From assembly GCA_946478775.1 (NCBI GenBank), contig CAMLDR010000051.1, positions 1-24,264 on the forward strand: a stretch of 24,264 nt of DNA, written 5' to 3'. Both the position numbers and the translations under genes were made by a program. Below are positions 16,519 to 24,264 of the stretch, piece after piece (positions within the stretch are counted from its first letter, which is position 1; each line of letters opens with the position of its first letter). This DNA comes from an uncultured Flavobacteriales bacterium (GTDB taxonomy: Bacteria > Bacteroidota > Bacteroidia > Flavobacteriales > Crocinitomicaceae). Below the pieces are notes generated by a model. It made no database searches and was not told the origin of the DNA. It saw nothing but the letters and a program-made list of their open reading frames with translations.

Positions 16519-17765
16519 TCTTCCAATTCGTTATCCTTAAATGCTGATGGTACCAGGTTCGGGATGATCTTTAAAACGATCGGTAAAAGCAAAGCTCCTC
16601 CGGGTAAAAGGAAAATTGCCAGTGCCGGCATGGACTTAGCAATGTCCATAAACTGTGTTTTCACCTTTTCCTTTTCCTCCTTTGTCAATTCTTCCGAAGC
16701 TGATTTGCGGATCAGGTAAACCAATTCCTTGCTTTGTTTGATCTCCTGGGCCATTTTATCCTTATTTCTTCCCAAAATCTTGATCCAGCGTTTTGAAACA
16801 CTGTCCATCATTTGTTCCATGGAATTGGAGTCATTCAGGTAAGATACTTTCTGGTTATTCTCCAATAGGAATTGGTCCGTACAATAGATCGCTTCGTCCA
16901 GGTCCCGCTCCGAACAAGACATCCAATTTTTCAGGGTAGTCAAAGTTTCTATGTCATTTTCCCTGGAATTCTGGTTCATGTGCATGGTCAGAACCGAAAG
17001 ATCCAGGAGGTAACGCTTGAAGTTCCAGGAGTCGACCAGATCACAAGTAAGTTCATTCAGTGCGATCCCTTCTTTGAATCGCAGTTTGGCCAATTCCTTT
17101 TCATCTGAGTCTAAATCTGCAGAAAGCAAAAAGGTATTAAAAAGGTTCTTCTCATGTTCCTGGATCTCTCCATCCGAATAAGCAGAAATAGAAATAATTC
17201 CCAGTGCCAGTAATGCCAGTTTTTGGTAATCCAGTGTTTGTTTGCGTTTGTTCTTCAGGAAATCTTCAAACAAAATAACATCCAGGTAAACGAATGAATT
17301 GGTGAAATAACTCATCCAGGATTTGGTATTCGTGAGATTCTTCGGAACATCGGTGCGCTTTTCCAGTATCCGCTCAATTTTTTCAGAAGCACTTTCTTTC
17401 AGGAAGAACGTGAGAACAGAACTAAGTGATTGAACCCGGTGCTTTTTATAAAAGATATTCAGATCATTCAGGAATTCTTCCGACTTCAGCTTTTTTTTCC
17501 CCTGGATGTTGATATGTGTGAACAACAAAGATTCAAAAAGAAGCACAGTCAGCTGCTCATCGTGCGTCCATTTGGATGTATCCAGGCTTTTCCCAAACAA
17601 TAACTTGGAGGGATAACCAAAAATAATTCCTGTCTGCGAAAGGGTATAATGATTGAATTCCGCCCGCGTCAAATCATCTGGTTTTTGCAGGTCAATAGAA
17701 AGTTCACCTGACTCTATCAGCTGTAAGTATTTAGCAATCCATCCTTTCGAACCGGGAGCGATCAT
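16515..17765 (-). CDS. TerB-like / LETM1-like domain protein (flavobacterial LETM1-related type)
   Basis: 416 residues from ATG 17765, chosen because MIAPGSKGWIAKYL matches the family's usual N terminus and a -7 box covers the region before it; a start at 17783 would add six residues. The middle has a TerB-like helical segment, LLALGIISISAYSDGEIQEHEKNLF (about 185-209). The C-terminal part, LVYLIRKSASEELTKEEKEKVKTQFMDIAKSMPALAIFLLPGGALLLPIVLKIIPNLVPSAF, matches the LETM1 ribosome-binding region including the LPxxLKxxPNxxPS motif. Mitochondrial LETM1 affects cation exchange and ribosome binding; bacterial relatives are poorly understood and some have been named biofilm-associated. One C-terminal hydrophobic helix could insert in the membrane. 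It is coupled to the acyltransferase downstream. Confidence 0.82.
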   Translation of the reverse strand: MIAPGSKGWIAKYLQLIESGELSIDLQKPDDLTRAEFNHYTLSQTGIIFGYPSKLLFGKSLDTSKWTHDEQLTVLLFESLLFTHINIQGKKKLKSEEFLNDLNIFYKKHRVQSLSSVLTFFLKESASEKIERILEKRTDVPKNLTNTKSWMSYFTNSFVYLDVILFEDFLKNKRKQTLDYQKLALLALGIISISAYSDGEIQEHEKNLFNTFLLSADLDSDEKELAKLRFKEGIALNELTCDLVDSWNFKRYLLDLSVLTMHMNQNSRENDIETLTTLKNWMSCSERDLDEAIYCTDQFLLENNQKVSYLNDSNSMEQMMDSVSKRWIKILGRNKDKMAQEIKQSKELVYLIRKSASEELTKEEKEKVKTQFMDIAKSMPALAIFLLPGGALLLPIVLKIIPNLVPSAFKDNELEE

Positions 17766-17770
17766 GGAAG

Positions 17771-17778
17771 CAAAGTTA
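17771..17778 (-). promoter_or_regulatory. -7 promoter box for the TerB/LETM1-like gene
   Basis: Minus-strand TAACTTTG is an exact TAnnTTTG match, five bases before the ATG at 17765. It lies inside the codons that an upstream start at 17783 would use, which favours the 17765 start. A -33 TTTG is not clear (a TTTT lies 23 nt upstream). Confidence 0.45.
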
Positions 17779-17822
17779 AGCATATTTGAATAGGGACTGA
17801 GAAAATTTTCATTTAGTACGGG

Positions 17823-17850
17823 TTTGTTTCATTATTTCGGATTATATTTG
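17823..17850 (+). promoter_or_regulatory. Promoter for the peroxiredoxin/DUF4395 pair (TTTG ... TATATTTG)
   Basis: TTTG at 17823-17826 and an exact -7 box TATATTTG at 17843-17850 with a 16-nt spacer fit the Bacteroidetes housekeeping promoter, at slightly short spacing. Transcription from here would leave a leader of about 170 nt before the ATG at 18026. Confidence 0.5.
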
Positions 17851-17856
17851 TCTACT

Positions 17857-17953
17857 TATTCTATAGAATATATAGTTTAGATTACAATTCGCAAGGAAAA
17901 ATGATGTTCAAAGTGTTCAAAAATTGAACTTTTGATCTCTTTAACTTTTGAAC
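17857..17953 (+). promoter_or_regulatory. Palindromes in the leader of the peroxiredoxin gene, candidate operator or RNA control
   Basis: A perfect palindrome TATTCTATAGAATA lies at 17857-17870, seven bases past the -7 box. Further on, GTTCAAAG (17906-17913), GTTCAAAAATTGAAC (17915-17929) and TTTTGAAC (17946-17953) form overlapping inverted repeats that allow alternative hairpins. A repressor site near the start point, or an attenuator, is possible. No known regulator is recognised. Confidence 0.35.
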
Positions 17954-18025
17954 AAAAGAATGAATTGAGAAATAAATCATTTTGACCTGGAGACAAGACA
18001 TTTAATTATAGTAAAAACACGTATT

Positions 18026-18661
18026 ATGGCATTAAGACTCGGCGACACGGCACCCAACTTCACAGCAAAAACAAGCATCGGAGATCTTGATCTTCACCAA
18101 TTTTTAGGCGATTCCTGGGGAATTCTATTTTCTCACCCGGCAGATTTTACACCTGTTTGTACCACCGAATTAGGTCAGACTGCAAAATTAGCGAATGAAT
18201 TTATTGCACGAAACACCAAAGTCCTTGCACTTTCCGTCGACGGTGTGGATTCTCATCACGAATGGATTAAGGACATCAATGAAACACAACAAACGCAGGT
18301 AAATTTTCCGATTATAGCGGATGAAGACAGAACCATTGCAGCGTTATACGATATGATCCATCCGAATGCATCGGCAACATTGACCGTTCGTTCTTTGTTT
18401 ATCATCGCACCCGATAAAACGATCAAACTAATTATTACCTACCCGGCTTCAACAGGTAGGAATTTCCAGGAAATCCTGCGTGTTCTGGATTCCCTTCAAT
18501 TAACAGCAAATTACAGTGTGGCAACTCCTGCAGATTGGAAACACGGGGAAGATGTGGTGGTTATTCCAGCAATTAAAACAGAAGATATTCCTGCAAAATT
18601 TCCGAAAGGTTTTCAGGAAGTAAAACCGTACTTACGTTTAACTCCTCAACCAAATATCTGA
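18026..18661 (+). CDS. 1-Cys peroxiredoxin, Prx6-type
   Basis: 211 residues. Prx6-type enzymes reduce peroxides with one peroxidatic Cys. The active-site motif PADFTPVCTTE has Cys45 with Thr42 two positions before PV, and the N terminus (LRLGDTAPNFTA) and C-terminal arm (DWKHGEDVVVIPAI, FPKGFQEVKPYLRLTPQP) are typical of this subgroup. Cys45 is the only cysteine, so an external thiol must reduce the enzyme. Its stop overlaps the next start by one base (TGATG), indicating coupling to a DUF4395 membrane protein. It is preceded by a promoter and a long leader with palindromes. No signal peptide, so it is cytoplasmic. Confidence 0.93.
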   Translation: MALRLGDTAPNFTAKTSIGDLDLHQFLGDSWGILFSHPADFTPVCTTELGQTAKLANEFIARNTKVLALSVDGVDSHHEWIKDINETQQTQVNFPIIADEDRTIAALYDMIHPNASATLTVRSLFIIAPDKTIKLIITYPASTGRNFQEILRVLDSLQLTANYSVATPADWKHGEDVVVIPAIKTEDIPAKFPKGFQEVKPYLRLTPQPNI

Positions 18662-19113
18662 TGGAAAAGGTTGGTATAAGCTGTCCGGTGAATGACAGGC
18701 AGGTAAACGAGATCGTCATTCGGCTGGTAGCTATGCAGGTCATTTTTGTTGCTGCAACAGCTTTGTACTTTCAGAATTCCTACATCGCTGTGTTGTTATT
18801 CGCTGATTTCGGATTGCGTGCATTTGGTTTCAGCGCGGTTTCTCCACTGAAATACCTTGCTCAAAAAACCGTCACTCATTTTCAATTGGGTTATAAAGCA
18901 ACAAATGAAGCCCCAAAGAAATTTGCAGCCACCGTTGGCTTCTTGGTCGTAGGGCTTTTTTCTCTTTTATTATTTCTGGAACTTTCTCTTTTTACAAGTA
19001 TTATTGGCGGATTCCTGCTTCTTTTTGCAGCTTTGGAATCCGGTTTTGGAATTTGTGTCGGCTGTATGATCTATCAGCAGCTGGCGCGATTTCGTTGGTT
19101 CAATTCGTTTTGA
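18661..19113 (+). CDS. DUF4395 family membrane protein with CxxC
   Basis: 150 residues with about four hydrophobic segments (roughly 20-36, 40-55, 90-108, 110-130). It carries the DUF4395 signatures: SCPVNDRQVNEIVIRL at the N terminus (Cys8) and CVGCMIY at 132-138, a CxxC redox-type pair after the last membrane segment. DUF4395 genes often accompany thioredoxin-like or rhodanese genes, and function is not established. Here its ATG overlaps the peroxiredoxin stop by one base, so a role as membrane thiol partner is plausible but inferred. A strong hairpin terminator follows. Confidence 0.88.
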   Translation: MEKVGISCPVNDRQVNEIVIRLVAMQVIFVAATALYFQNSYIAVLLFADFGLRAFGFSAVSPLKYLAQKTVTHFQLGYKATNEAPKKFAATVGFLVVGLFSLLLFLELSLFTSIIGGFLLLFAALESGFGICVGCMIYQQLARFRWFNSF

Positions 19114-19143
19114 GCAGCAGTTAGGTTATAAATTAGTTAGCGT

Positions 19144-19172
19144 AAAAGGCTCTCCGCATTGGAGGGCCTTTT
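19144..19172 (+). terminator. Rho-independent terminator after the DUF4395 gene
   Basis: AAAAGGCTCTCC (19144-19155) pairs with GGAGGGCCTTTT (19161-19172), with one G-T wobble and a five-base loop GCATT. The right arm ends in a T run. It lies 31 nt past the stop. Confidence 0.8.
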
Positions 19173-19279
19173 CACTTAGGTATGTCAGAGCTTTTACTTT
19201 ACCCATTCCTTCATATGGTGTCGGCCCTATGCAACCAGACCCGATTGTTTCGAGTCTAAAATCTGAAAATCAGAGAACT

Positions 19280-21481
19280 ATGAAAACGCTTTTATTCCTG
19301 CTTACCATACTTGCAACACAAACCACACTGGCCCAGTCCGGAAATTGCGGATCGGATCCAATACAGGATTACCTGCGGCAACATTTCCCGGGATACACTG
19401 AAAAAGAGAATCAAAACAATCAGCTTCTCTATGATTACTTAACCTCCGATTTAGTGAATCAACAAGAAAAAACTACCTATACTATTCCGATCGTATTTCA
19501 CATCATGCACCAAAACGGACCTGAGAATATTTCGGATGCGACCGTGATCCAGGCAGTAGATGAATTGAATCAACGGTTTCAAAATTCGGGTCAATTTTTC
19601 GATGCAACCGGTCATGAGGTGGCTATTCAATTCTGTTTGGCATCGGTTGATCCGTGGGGGAATCCAACAAACGGAATTACACACGATTATTCTTCGATTC
19701 TAACCCTCAATTATTACAATTATGTTCAGGATTGGACTTTCAAAACACAAAACAGATGGAACCCGCTTTTATACCTGAACGTTTGGACTGTTGGACACAT
19801 CGCCACGGACCCGTTCCAAAACCCTTTGGGTGTGGGTGGTTACGCTACTTTTCCTGGCGGATCGATAGAGATAGATGGAATTGTTGGGCGTTACAATTTT
19901 TTCTTATCAAGTTTACTTGCTCATGAAGTCGGGCATTATCTGAACCTCTATCATACGTTCCATTCCTGTACCAACCTCAATTGCTTATTGGATGGTGACC
20001 GCGTTTGTGACACTCCGCCCGACGGTTCAAACGACAATACAGTGTGCCAGGGAAATTCCTGTAACACCGAAATGAGCGATACTTCCGGCTTCAATCCGTT
20101 TACCGGAGATGTGGTAGACCTGCCAAATTACATGGACTACACTTCTTGCCCATTATCGTTTTCACAAGGACAAGCAGATAGAATGCTTGCAGCTCTTACG
20201 CAGTTACGTCCCACTTTATTGCAATCGAACGGGTGTGGAATGAATCCCGGGGCACCTGTGCCAATTGCTTCATTTACTATCGATTCCTCCTTTTGTAAAG
20301 GAACCGGGAAATACGGATTTGAATCTACCGGCACGAATGGTTTGTATGCTGCATGGGATTTTGACGGAAACGGAAGTATTGATACGGTTGGTCAGCAAGT
20401 AGTGCATCGGTTTACCACTTCCGGAACTTATGCAGTTAAATTGTACCTGAGCGGTTACGGCGGATCAGACACATTAACTCAATGGATTTCTGTATTTGTT
20501 GCACCGCCCCACTATCCGATTTCAGCAACTTCGATTGGGACTACAATAGATCCTATCCTGAATGTTCCATATGCTTGTATTGGCTCGCAGATAACGTTAA
20601 TGGGCGCTCCCGGAATGAGCAGTTATTCGTGGAGCACCGGTAACACCACACAGAATGCCACCTTTACGATAGATACTACAACAGAGGTTTCATTAACCGT
20701 TACCACACCGTCCGGTCAAACGCTGACTTCCTGCCAGAATTTTAGAATTGGCGTAAATCCACGGATCCATTTGCAATTTGAGGCGGGCTCCGACACCGTC
20801 AATTGCGGCGATTTGGTGACCCTGAGATGGTACCCGATCCCATACTGGTTTCCTGCTACCAATACCTGGTATAGAAATGGAAATTGGTATTCCGCGAATC
20901 AAACGGTATTGGGGAGTTATGGAACTCCTCCGGGAGATCAGGCTGTTTGGGTAGAGAATAATGTGGATCCGATCGGGTGTCAAACCGACAGTGATACGAT
21001 CTATTATTTCGTTCATGACTCTGAACCGGTTCAATTACTTTTCGATGGAACTACTCTGAAAACAAGTTACGATTGTTTGTCAAATATGTGGTACAAAGAT
21101 GGTGTTCTTTTGACTAATCAACCGGATAGTGTTCTGGTTGTGCTGCAAAACGGATGCTATTGCTGCGCATGCACCACTTGTAAATACATGATGACAGACA
21201 CCATTTGTATTACGAATCTTGGAGTGAGCGATTTTGCTGAAACAACCATTGAAGTTTTCCCGAATCCATTTTCGGAAACTTTGAACATTCGCTTTTCCAA
21301 AGAACAGCATAGCACTTCGGTTGAGTTACTGGATCCTTCAGGGAAGTTGGTACGTGAAGTAAAAATCAACGGGAAAGAACTTTCACTGAAACGCGAGGGA
21401 TTAGCTTTGGGAGTTTATTTCATTCACATTTACAATGAAAGCACCCATTTAAACGAAACCCGATTTATATTGATTGAATAA
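19280..21481 (+). CDS. Secreted M43-type metalloprotease with PKD domain and T9SS C-terminal signal
   Basis: 733 residues from ATG 19280, where MKTLLFLLTILATQTTLAQ is a signal peptide; an ATG at 19229 would add 17 residues ahead of it. The propeptide precedes a metalloprotease domain with the zinc motif HEVGHYLNLYH (215-225; His215, Glu216, His219, His225) and the Met-turn sequence LPNYMDYTSC. This fits pappalysin/cytophagalysin-type proteases of family M43. A PKD-like domain (AAWDFDGNGSIDTV, HRFTTSGTYAVKLYL) and Ig-like modules follow. The end (IEVFPNPFSETLNIRF, LVREV, LALGVYFIHIYN) is a type A T9SS sorting domain, directing export through the type IX system. A Cys cluster (CYCCACTTC) precedes it. 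It degrades proteins outside the cell. Confidence 0.92.
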   Translation: MKTLLFLLTILATQTTLAQSGNCGSDPIQDYLRQHFPGYTEKENQNNQLLYDYLTSDLVNQQEKTTYTIPIVFHIMHQNGPENISDATVIQAVDELNQRFQNSGQFFDATGHEVAIQFCLASVDPWGNPTNGITHDYSSILTLNYYNYVQDWTFKTQNRWNPLLYLNVWTVGHIATDPFQNPLGVGGYATFPGGSIEIDGIVGRYNFFLSSLLAHEVGHYLNLYHTFHSCTNLNCLLDGDRVCDTPPDGSNDNTVCQGNSCNTEMSDTSGFNPFTGDVVDLPNYMDYTSCPLSFSQGQADRMLAALTQLRPTLLQSNGCGMNPGAPVPIASFTIDSSFCKGTGKYGFESTGTNGLYAAWDFDGNGSIDTVGQQVVHRFTTSGTYAVKLYLSGYGGSDTLTQWISVFVAPPHYPISATSIGTTIDPILNVPYACIGSQITLMGAPGMSSYSWSTGNTTQNATFTIDTTTEVSLTVTTPSGQTLTSCQNFRIGVNPRIHLQFEAGSDTVNCGDLVTLRWYPIPYWFPATNTWYRNGNWYSANQTVLGSYGTPPGDQAVWVENNVDPIGCQTDSDTIYYFVHDSEPVQLLFDGTTLKTSYDCLSNMWYKDGVLLTNQPDSVLVVLQNGCYCCACTTCKYMMTDTICITNLGVSDFAETTIEVFPNPFSETLNIRFSKEQHSTSVELLDPSGKLVREVKINGKELSLKREGLALGVYFIHIYNESTHLNETRFILIE

Positions 21482-21506
21482 AAACAGAGCATAAACGATA
21501 TAAAAC

Positions 21507-21538
21507 ACGTAAGGCTGCGATTAATCGCAGCCTTACGT
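21507..21538. terminator. Perfect 32-bp palindrome between convergent genes, bidirectional terminator
   Basis: ACGTAAGGCTGCGATT at 21507-21522 is followed by its exact reverse complement at 21523-21538. With a small AT loop this is a GC-containing stem of at least 12 bp, with A/T runs on both sides (TAAAAC before, TTTATC after). It sits 25 nt past the protease stop and 19 nt from the infB stop, so it could stop transcription in both directions. Confidence 0.82.
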
Positions 21539-21556
21539 TTATCAATATAAATCGAA

Positions 21557-24264
21557 TTACAATTTTCTTGCAACTTCTACTTCTTCGTAGGCTTCAACCA
21601 AGTCACCAATTTTGATATCGTTGAATTTATCGATGTTCAAACCACACTCGTAATTGTTTTTCACTTCTTTTACGTCGTCTTTGAAACGTTTCAATGATCC
21701 AAGAACTCCTGTGTGAATTACAATTCCATCGCGGATAACACGGATTTTGGATGTACGTTTGATCAAACCGTCTGTTACATAACATCCTGCAATCGTACCC
21801 ACTTTCGTGATCTCAAATGTCTCACGGATTTCAGCAGTACCCAATATCTTCTCTTCGATATCCGGAGACAACATTCCTTCCATTGCTGCTTTCAACTCGT
21901 CAATCGCTTTGTAGATCACAGAATACAAACGGATATCAATCTGTTCCTGTTCTGCCAATTTACGTGCAGCAACTGATGGTCTTACCTGGAATCCGATCAC
22001 AATCGCATCTGATGCAGACGCTAAGTTTACATCGGCTTCGGTAATTGCTCCAACTCCTTTATGAACGATGTTCACTTGGATTTCTTCAGTAGAAAGTCTC
22101 AATAATGAATCGGACAATGCCTCGATAGATCCATCCACATCACCTTTCACGATCAGGTTCAATTCCTTGAAATCCCCAATCGCCAAACGACGACCGATCT
22201 CATCCAAAGTAATGTGTTTGTTTGTACGAAGACCCTGCTCACGGTACAACTGCTCACGTTTGGTAGCAATTGATTTCGCTTCGCGTTCGTCATCCATGAT
22301 ATGGAAAGTATCTCCTGCAGAAGGTGCTCCGTTGATCCCTAAAACGGAAACCGGTTGTGCCGGTCCTGCTTCTTTCAAAGCAACTCCATGCTCATCATGC
22401 ATTGCACGGACACGACCGTAGTTACGTCCTACCAATACAATATCCCCAACTTTCATTGTTCCTGCATGGACCAACATATTTGTAACGTATCCTTTTCCTT
22501 TATCCAAAGAAGATTCGATCACCGTTCCAACTGCATTTTTATTAGGATTTGCACGCAGGTGCAGAATTTCTGCCTCCAACAATACTTTATCCAATAATTC
22601 ATCGATATTTAAATTCTGTTTTGCAGAAATTTCCTGGCACTGGAATTTTCCACCCCACTCTTCCACTAAGATATTCATAGCTGAAAGCTGTTCGCGGATC
22701 TTATCCGGATTTGCACCCGGTTTATCAATTTTATTGATTGCGAATACCATAGGAACGTTTGCTGCCTGGGCATGTGAGATTGCTTCTTTTGTTTGAGGCA
22801 TCACATCGTCATCTGCCGCTACAATGATAATTGCAACGTCAGTTACCTGAGCACCACGAGCACGCATTGCTGTAAAGGCTTCGTGACCCGGTGTATCCAA
22901 GAAAGTCATCTTACGACCATCTTTCAATGTAACAGAATAAGCACCGATATGCTGCGTAATTCCTCCGGCTTCACCAGCGGTTACGTTCGCATTACGGATT
23001 TTGTCCAATAAGGAAGTTTTACCGTGGTCAACGTGGCCCATTACCGTAATAATCGGCGGACGTTCGATCAGATCTTCTTCTTTATCTTCTATTTCCGGAA
23101 TTGCTTCCTGAACATCTGCAGAAACGAATTCTGTTTCAAATCCAAATTCTTCAGCTACGATCTGGATCGTTTCAGCATCCAAACGCTGATTGATGGAAAC
23201 AAAGATTCCCAAAGACATACAAGCCGAGATAACCTGGGTTGGAGAAATGCTCATCATCGATGCCAATTCTGACACGGTAACGAACTCCGTCAACTTCAGG
23301 ATTTTTTCTTGTAGTTCCGCTTCTAATTGTTCTATTTCACGACGTTGCGCACGGTCATCCCGTTTCGCACGGCGATTCTTGGACCCTTTTGATTTACCTC
23401 CCTGAGAAGATAAACGAGCCAAAGTATCTTTAACTTCTTTTTGGATATCCTGTTCCGAAGCAGCTGGTCTGTCAGTTGGTCCTCCTTTACGGAAGTTGCT
23501 TCCACCACCACGGTTGAAGCCTCCTCCACCCGGACGGTTCCCGCCTGGTCCACTCTGGCCCGGAGGGCGATTTCCGCCAGGACCGCCTGTTCCTCCCTGA
23601 GCACCACCTTGTGGGTTCGTACCAGGAGTTTTCGGCATTTCTTTCTTAATGCGTTTGCGTTTCTTGCGGTCATCACCCGGGCGAGAAGAACCAACAGATT
23701 TTGGTTTCTCAACAGGTAATTCAATTTTTCCGAGTACCGTTGGGCCGGATAATTTGGTGCGGTCTACGCGAATAGTTTCTATTTCTTTTGGAGCTTCAGG
23801 CCCCGGAGTTTCCTTTGGTTTTTCTGCCGCAACGGGCTCTTTTTCCGGTACAACCGGTGCAACCGGAGATTTCGGATACTCGCTCTTGTCGATTGGTCCG
23901 TCCTCTTTCTTGCGTTTATCAGGTCTTGTTTTGGTGTTCAACTTATCTAAGTCGATCTTCCCGATTACCTGGATTCCACCATCAGCGGTTTGAGCAGCAG
24001 GCTCTTCTTCCACTACCGGCTTCTTCTCTTCAACTGGTTTCTCAACAACAACAGGTTCAGGAGCTTCCACCTTTTCCTCTGCTTTTGGAGTTTCAACTTT
24101 CGGAGTAGTAACAACAGGGGCAGTTTTTGGTTGCTCTGACACGTTATTATCAAAATCGTCCTCGTCTTCCTGAGACTTCGGTTCGTCTTTGATATCGCGT
24201 AAGGTAATTGTCTCACGCTTCTCTCTTTTAACTGCTGTCATTTTGGATTGCTCCTTTAAATTTT
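21557..24264 (-). CDS. infB: Translation initiation factor IF-2, partial (5' end outside window)
   Basis: IF-2 is the GTPase that places initiator tRNA on the 30S subunit and promotes subunit joining. Numbering from the internal ATG at 24241 (894 residues): a long acidic, Pro/Lys-rich linker (1-200), a Gly/Asn/Arg-rich stretch (about 210-255), an IF2_N-like helix domain (about 316-365), then GTPase motifs G1 GHVDHGKTS (402-410), G2 GITQHIG (427-433), G3 DTPGHE (449-454), G4 NKID (503-506) and G5 SAK (539-541), and the C-terminal domains. The frame stays open upstream of that ATG to the window edge, reading NLKEQSK just before it. This resembles the end of the N-terminal IF2_N domain, so the real start is probably outside. 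AAGGAG nine bases before the ATG might allow a shorter second form. Confidence 0.93.
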   Translation of the reverse strand, partial: NLKEQSKMTAVKREKRETITLRDIKDEPKSQEDEDDFDNNVSEQPKTAPVVTTPKVETPKAEEKVEAPEPVVVEKPVEEKKPVVEEEPAAQTADGGIQVIGKIDLDKLNTKTRPDKRKKEDGPIDKSEYPKSPVAPVVPEKEPVAAEKPKETPGPEAPKEIETIRVDRTKLSGPTVLGKIELPVEKPKSVGSSRPGDDRKKRKRIKKEMPKTPGTNPQGGAQGGTGGPGGNRPPGQSGPGGNRPGGGGFNRGGGSNFRKGGPTDRPAASEQDIQKEVKDTLARLSSQGGKSKGSKNRRAKRDDRAQRREIEQLEAELQEKILKLTEFVTVSELASMMSISPTQVISACMSLGIFVSINQRLDAETIQIVAEEFGFETEFVSADVQEAIPEIEDKEEDLIERPPIITVMGHVDHGKTSLLDKIRNANVTAGEAGGITQHIGAYSVTLKDGRKMTFLDTPGHEAFTAMRARGAQVTDVAIIIVAADDDVMPQTKEAISHAQAANVPMVFAINKIDKPGANPDKIREQLSAMNILVEEWGGKFQCQEISAKQNLNIDELLDKVLLEAEILHLRANPNKNAVGTVIESSLDKGKGYVTNMLVHAGTMKVGDIVLVGRNYGRVRAMHDEHGVALKEAGPAQPVSVLGINGAPSAGDTFHIMDDEREAKSIATKREQLYREQGLRTNKHITLDEIGRRLAIGDFKELNLIVKGDVDGSIEALSDSLLRLSTEEIQVNIVHKGVGAITEADVNLASASDAIVIGFQVRPSVAARKLAEQEQIDIRLYSVIYKAIDELKAAMEGMLSPDIEEKILGTAEIRETFEITKVGTIAGCYVTDGLIKRTSKIRVIRDGIVIHTGVLGSLKRFKDDVKEVKNNYECGLNIDKFNDIKIGDLVEAYEEVEVARKL

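Noticed and set aside
17766..17783. Start at 17783 for the TerB/LETM1-like gene
   Set aside because: An exact -7 promoter box lies within these codons and the family N terminus begins at the 17765 Met; not fully excluded.
19229..19279. Earlier ATG for the M43-type protease
   Set aside because: The 17 added residues are polar and precede a textbook signal peptide, so 19280 is chosen.
23475..23625. Repeated CCT/CCA-rich DNA resembling a tandem repeat or CRISPR-like array
   Set aside because: It codes for the Gly/Pro/Asn/Arg-rich linker of IF-2; there are no regular repeats and spacers.
1..24264. Defence system, phage or insertion sequence hidden in the window
   Set aside because: No transposase, integrase, nuclease, toxin-antitoxin or reverse transcriptase motifs were seen; all sizeable frames are accounted for by envelope, redox, protease or translation genes.

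Overview
The window looks like an ordinary chromosomal stretch from a member of the Bacteroidota, most likely Flavobacteriales and perhaps close to Fluviicola/Crocinitomicaceae. This rests on a type IX secretion C-terminal sorting domain on a secreted metalloprotease, -7 boxes of the Bacteroidetes type TAnnTTTG, a TerB/LETM1-like protein of the kind common in flavobacteria, and the style of the RodA, PBP2 and IF-2 proteins. The lineage is inference; no rRNA or tRNA is present.

Layout. (1) 1-1859, minus: a large secreted lamin-tail/CotH-kinase protein running off the left edge. (2) 2041-3192, plus: a small lipoprotein followed directly by a DUF2490 outer-membrane-type protein. (3) 3272-12852, minus: ten co-directional genes. 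In transcription order they are a small secreted beta-rich protein, an FkbM-type methyltransferase, a Wzx-like flippase, galE, a predicted outer-membrane barrel protein, mreC, mreD, mrdA (PBP2) and rodA. This joins surface-glycan supply to the elongasome, and mreB is not beside mreC. (4) 13018-15077, plus: a GT4 glycosyltransferase translationally coupled to a GH114/TM1410-like lipoprotein. (5) 15078-15369: a non-coding, structured 158-bp element with inverted ends. (6) 15370-17765, minus: a TerB/LETM1-like protein coupled to an OafA-type acyltransferase. (7) 18026-19113, plus: a 1-Cys peroxiredoxin coupled to a DUF4395 membrane protein, closed by a clear hairpin terminator. (8) 19280-21481, plus: a secreted M43-type metalloprotease with PKD and T9SS domains. 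(9) 21557-24264, minus: infB, whose 5' end probably lies outside the window.

Working together: galE (UDP-sugar), the flippase, the FkbM methyltransferase, the GT4 enzyme, the acyltransferase and the GH114-like protein could all serve a surface polysaccharide. The mre/mrd genes build the lateral wall. The peroxiredoxin/DUF4395 pair looks like a thiol-redox unit.

The most unusual observation is that the GH114/TM1410-like lipoprotein carries the family's motifs in circularly permuted order: the family's C-terminal half comes first and its N-terminal half comes last. No CRISPR array, phage, transposase or recognisable defence system was seen.
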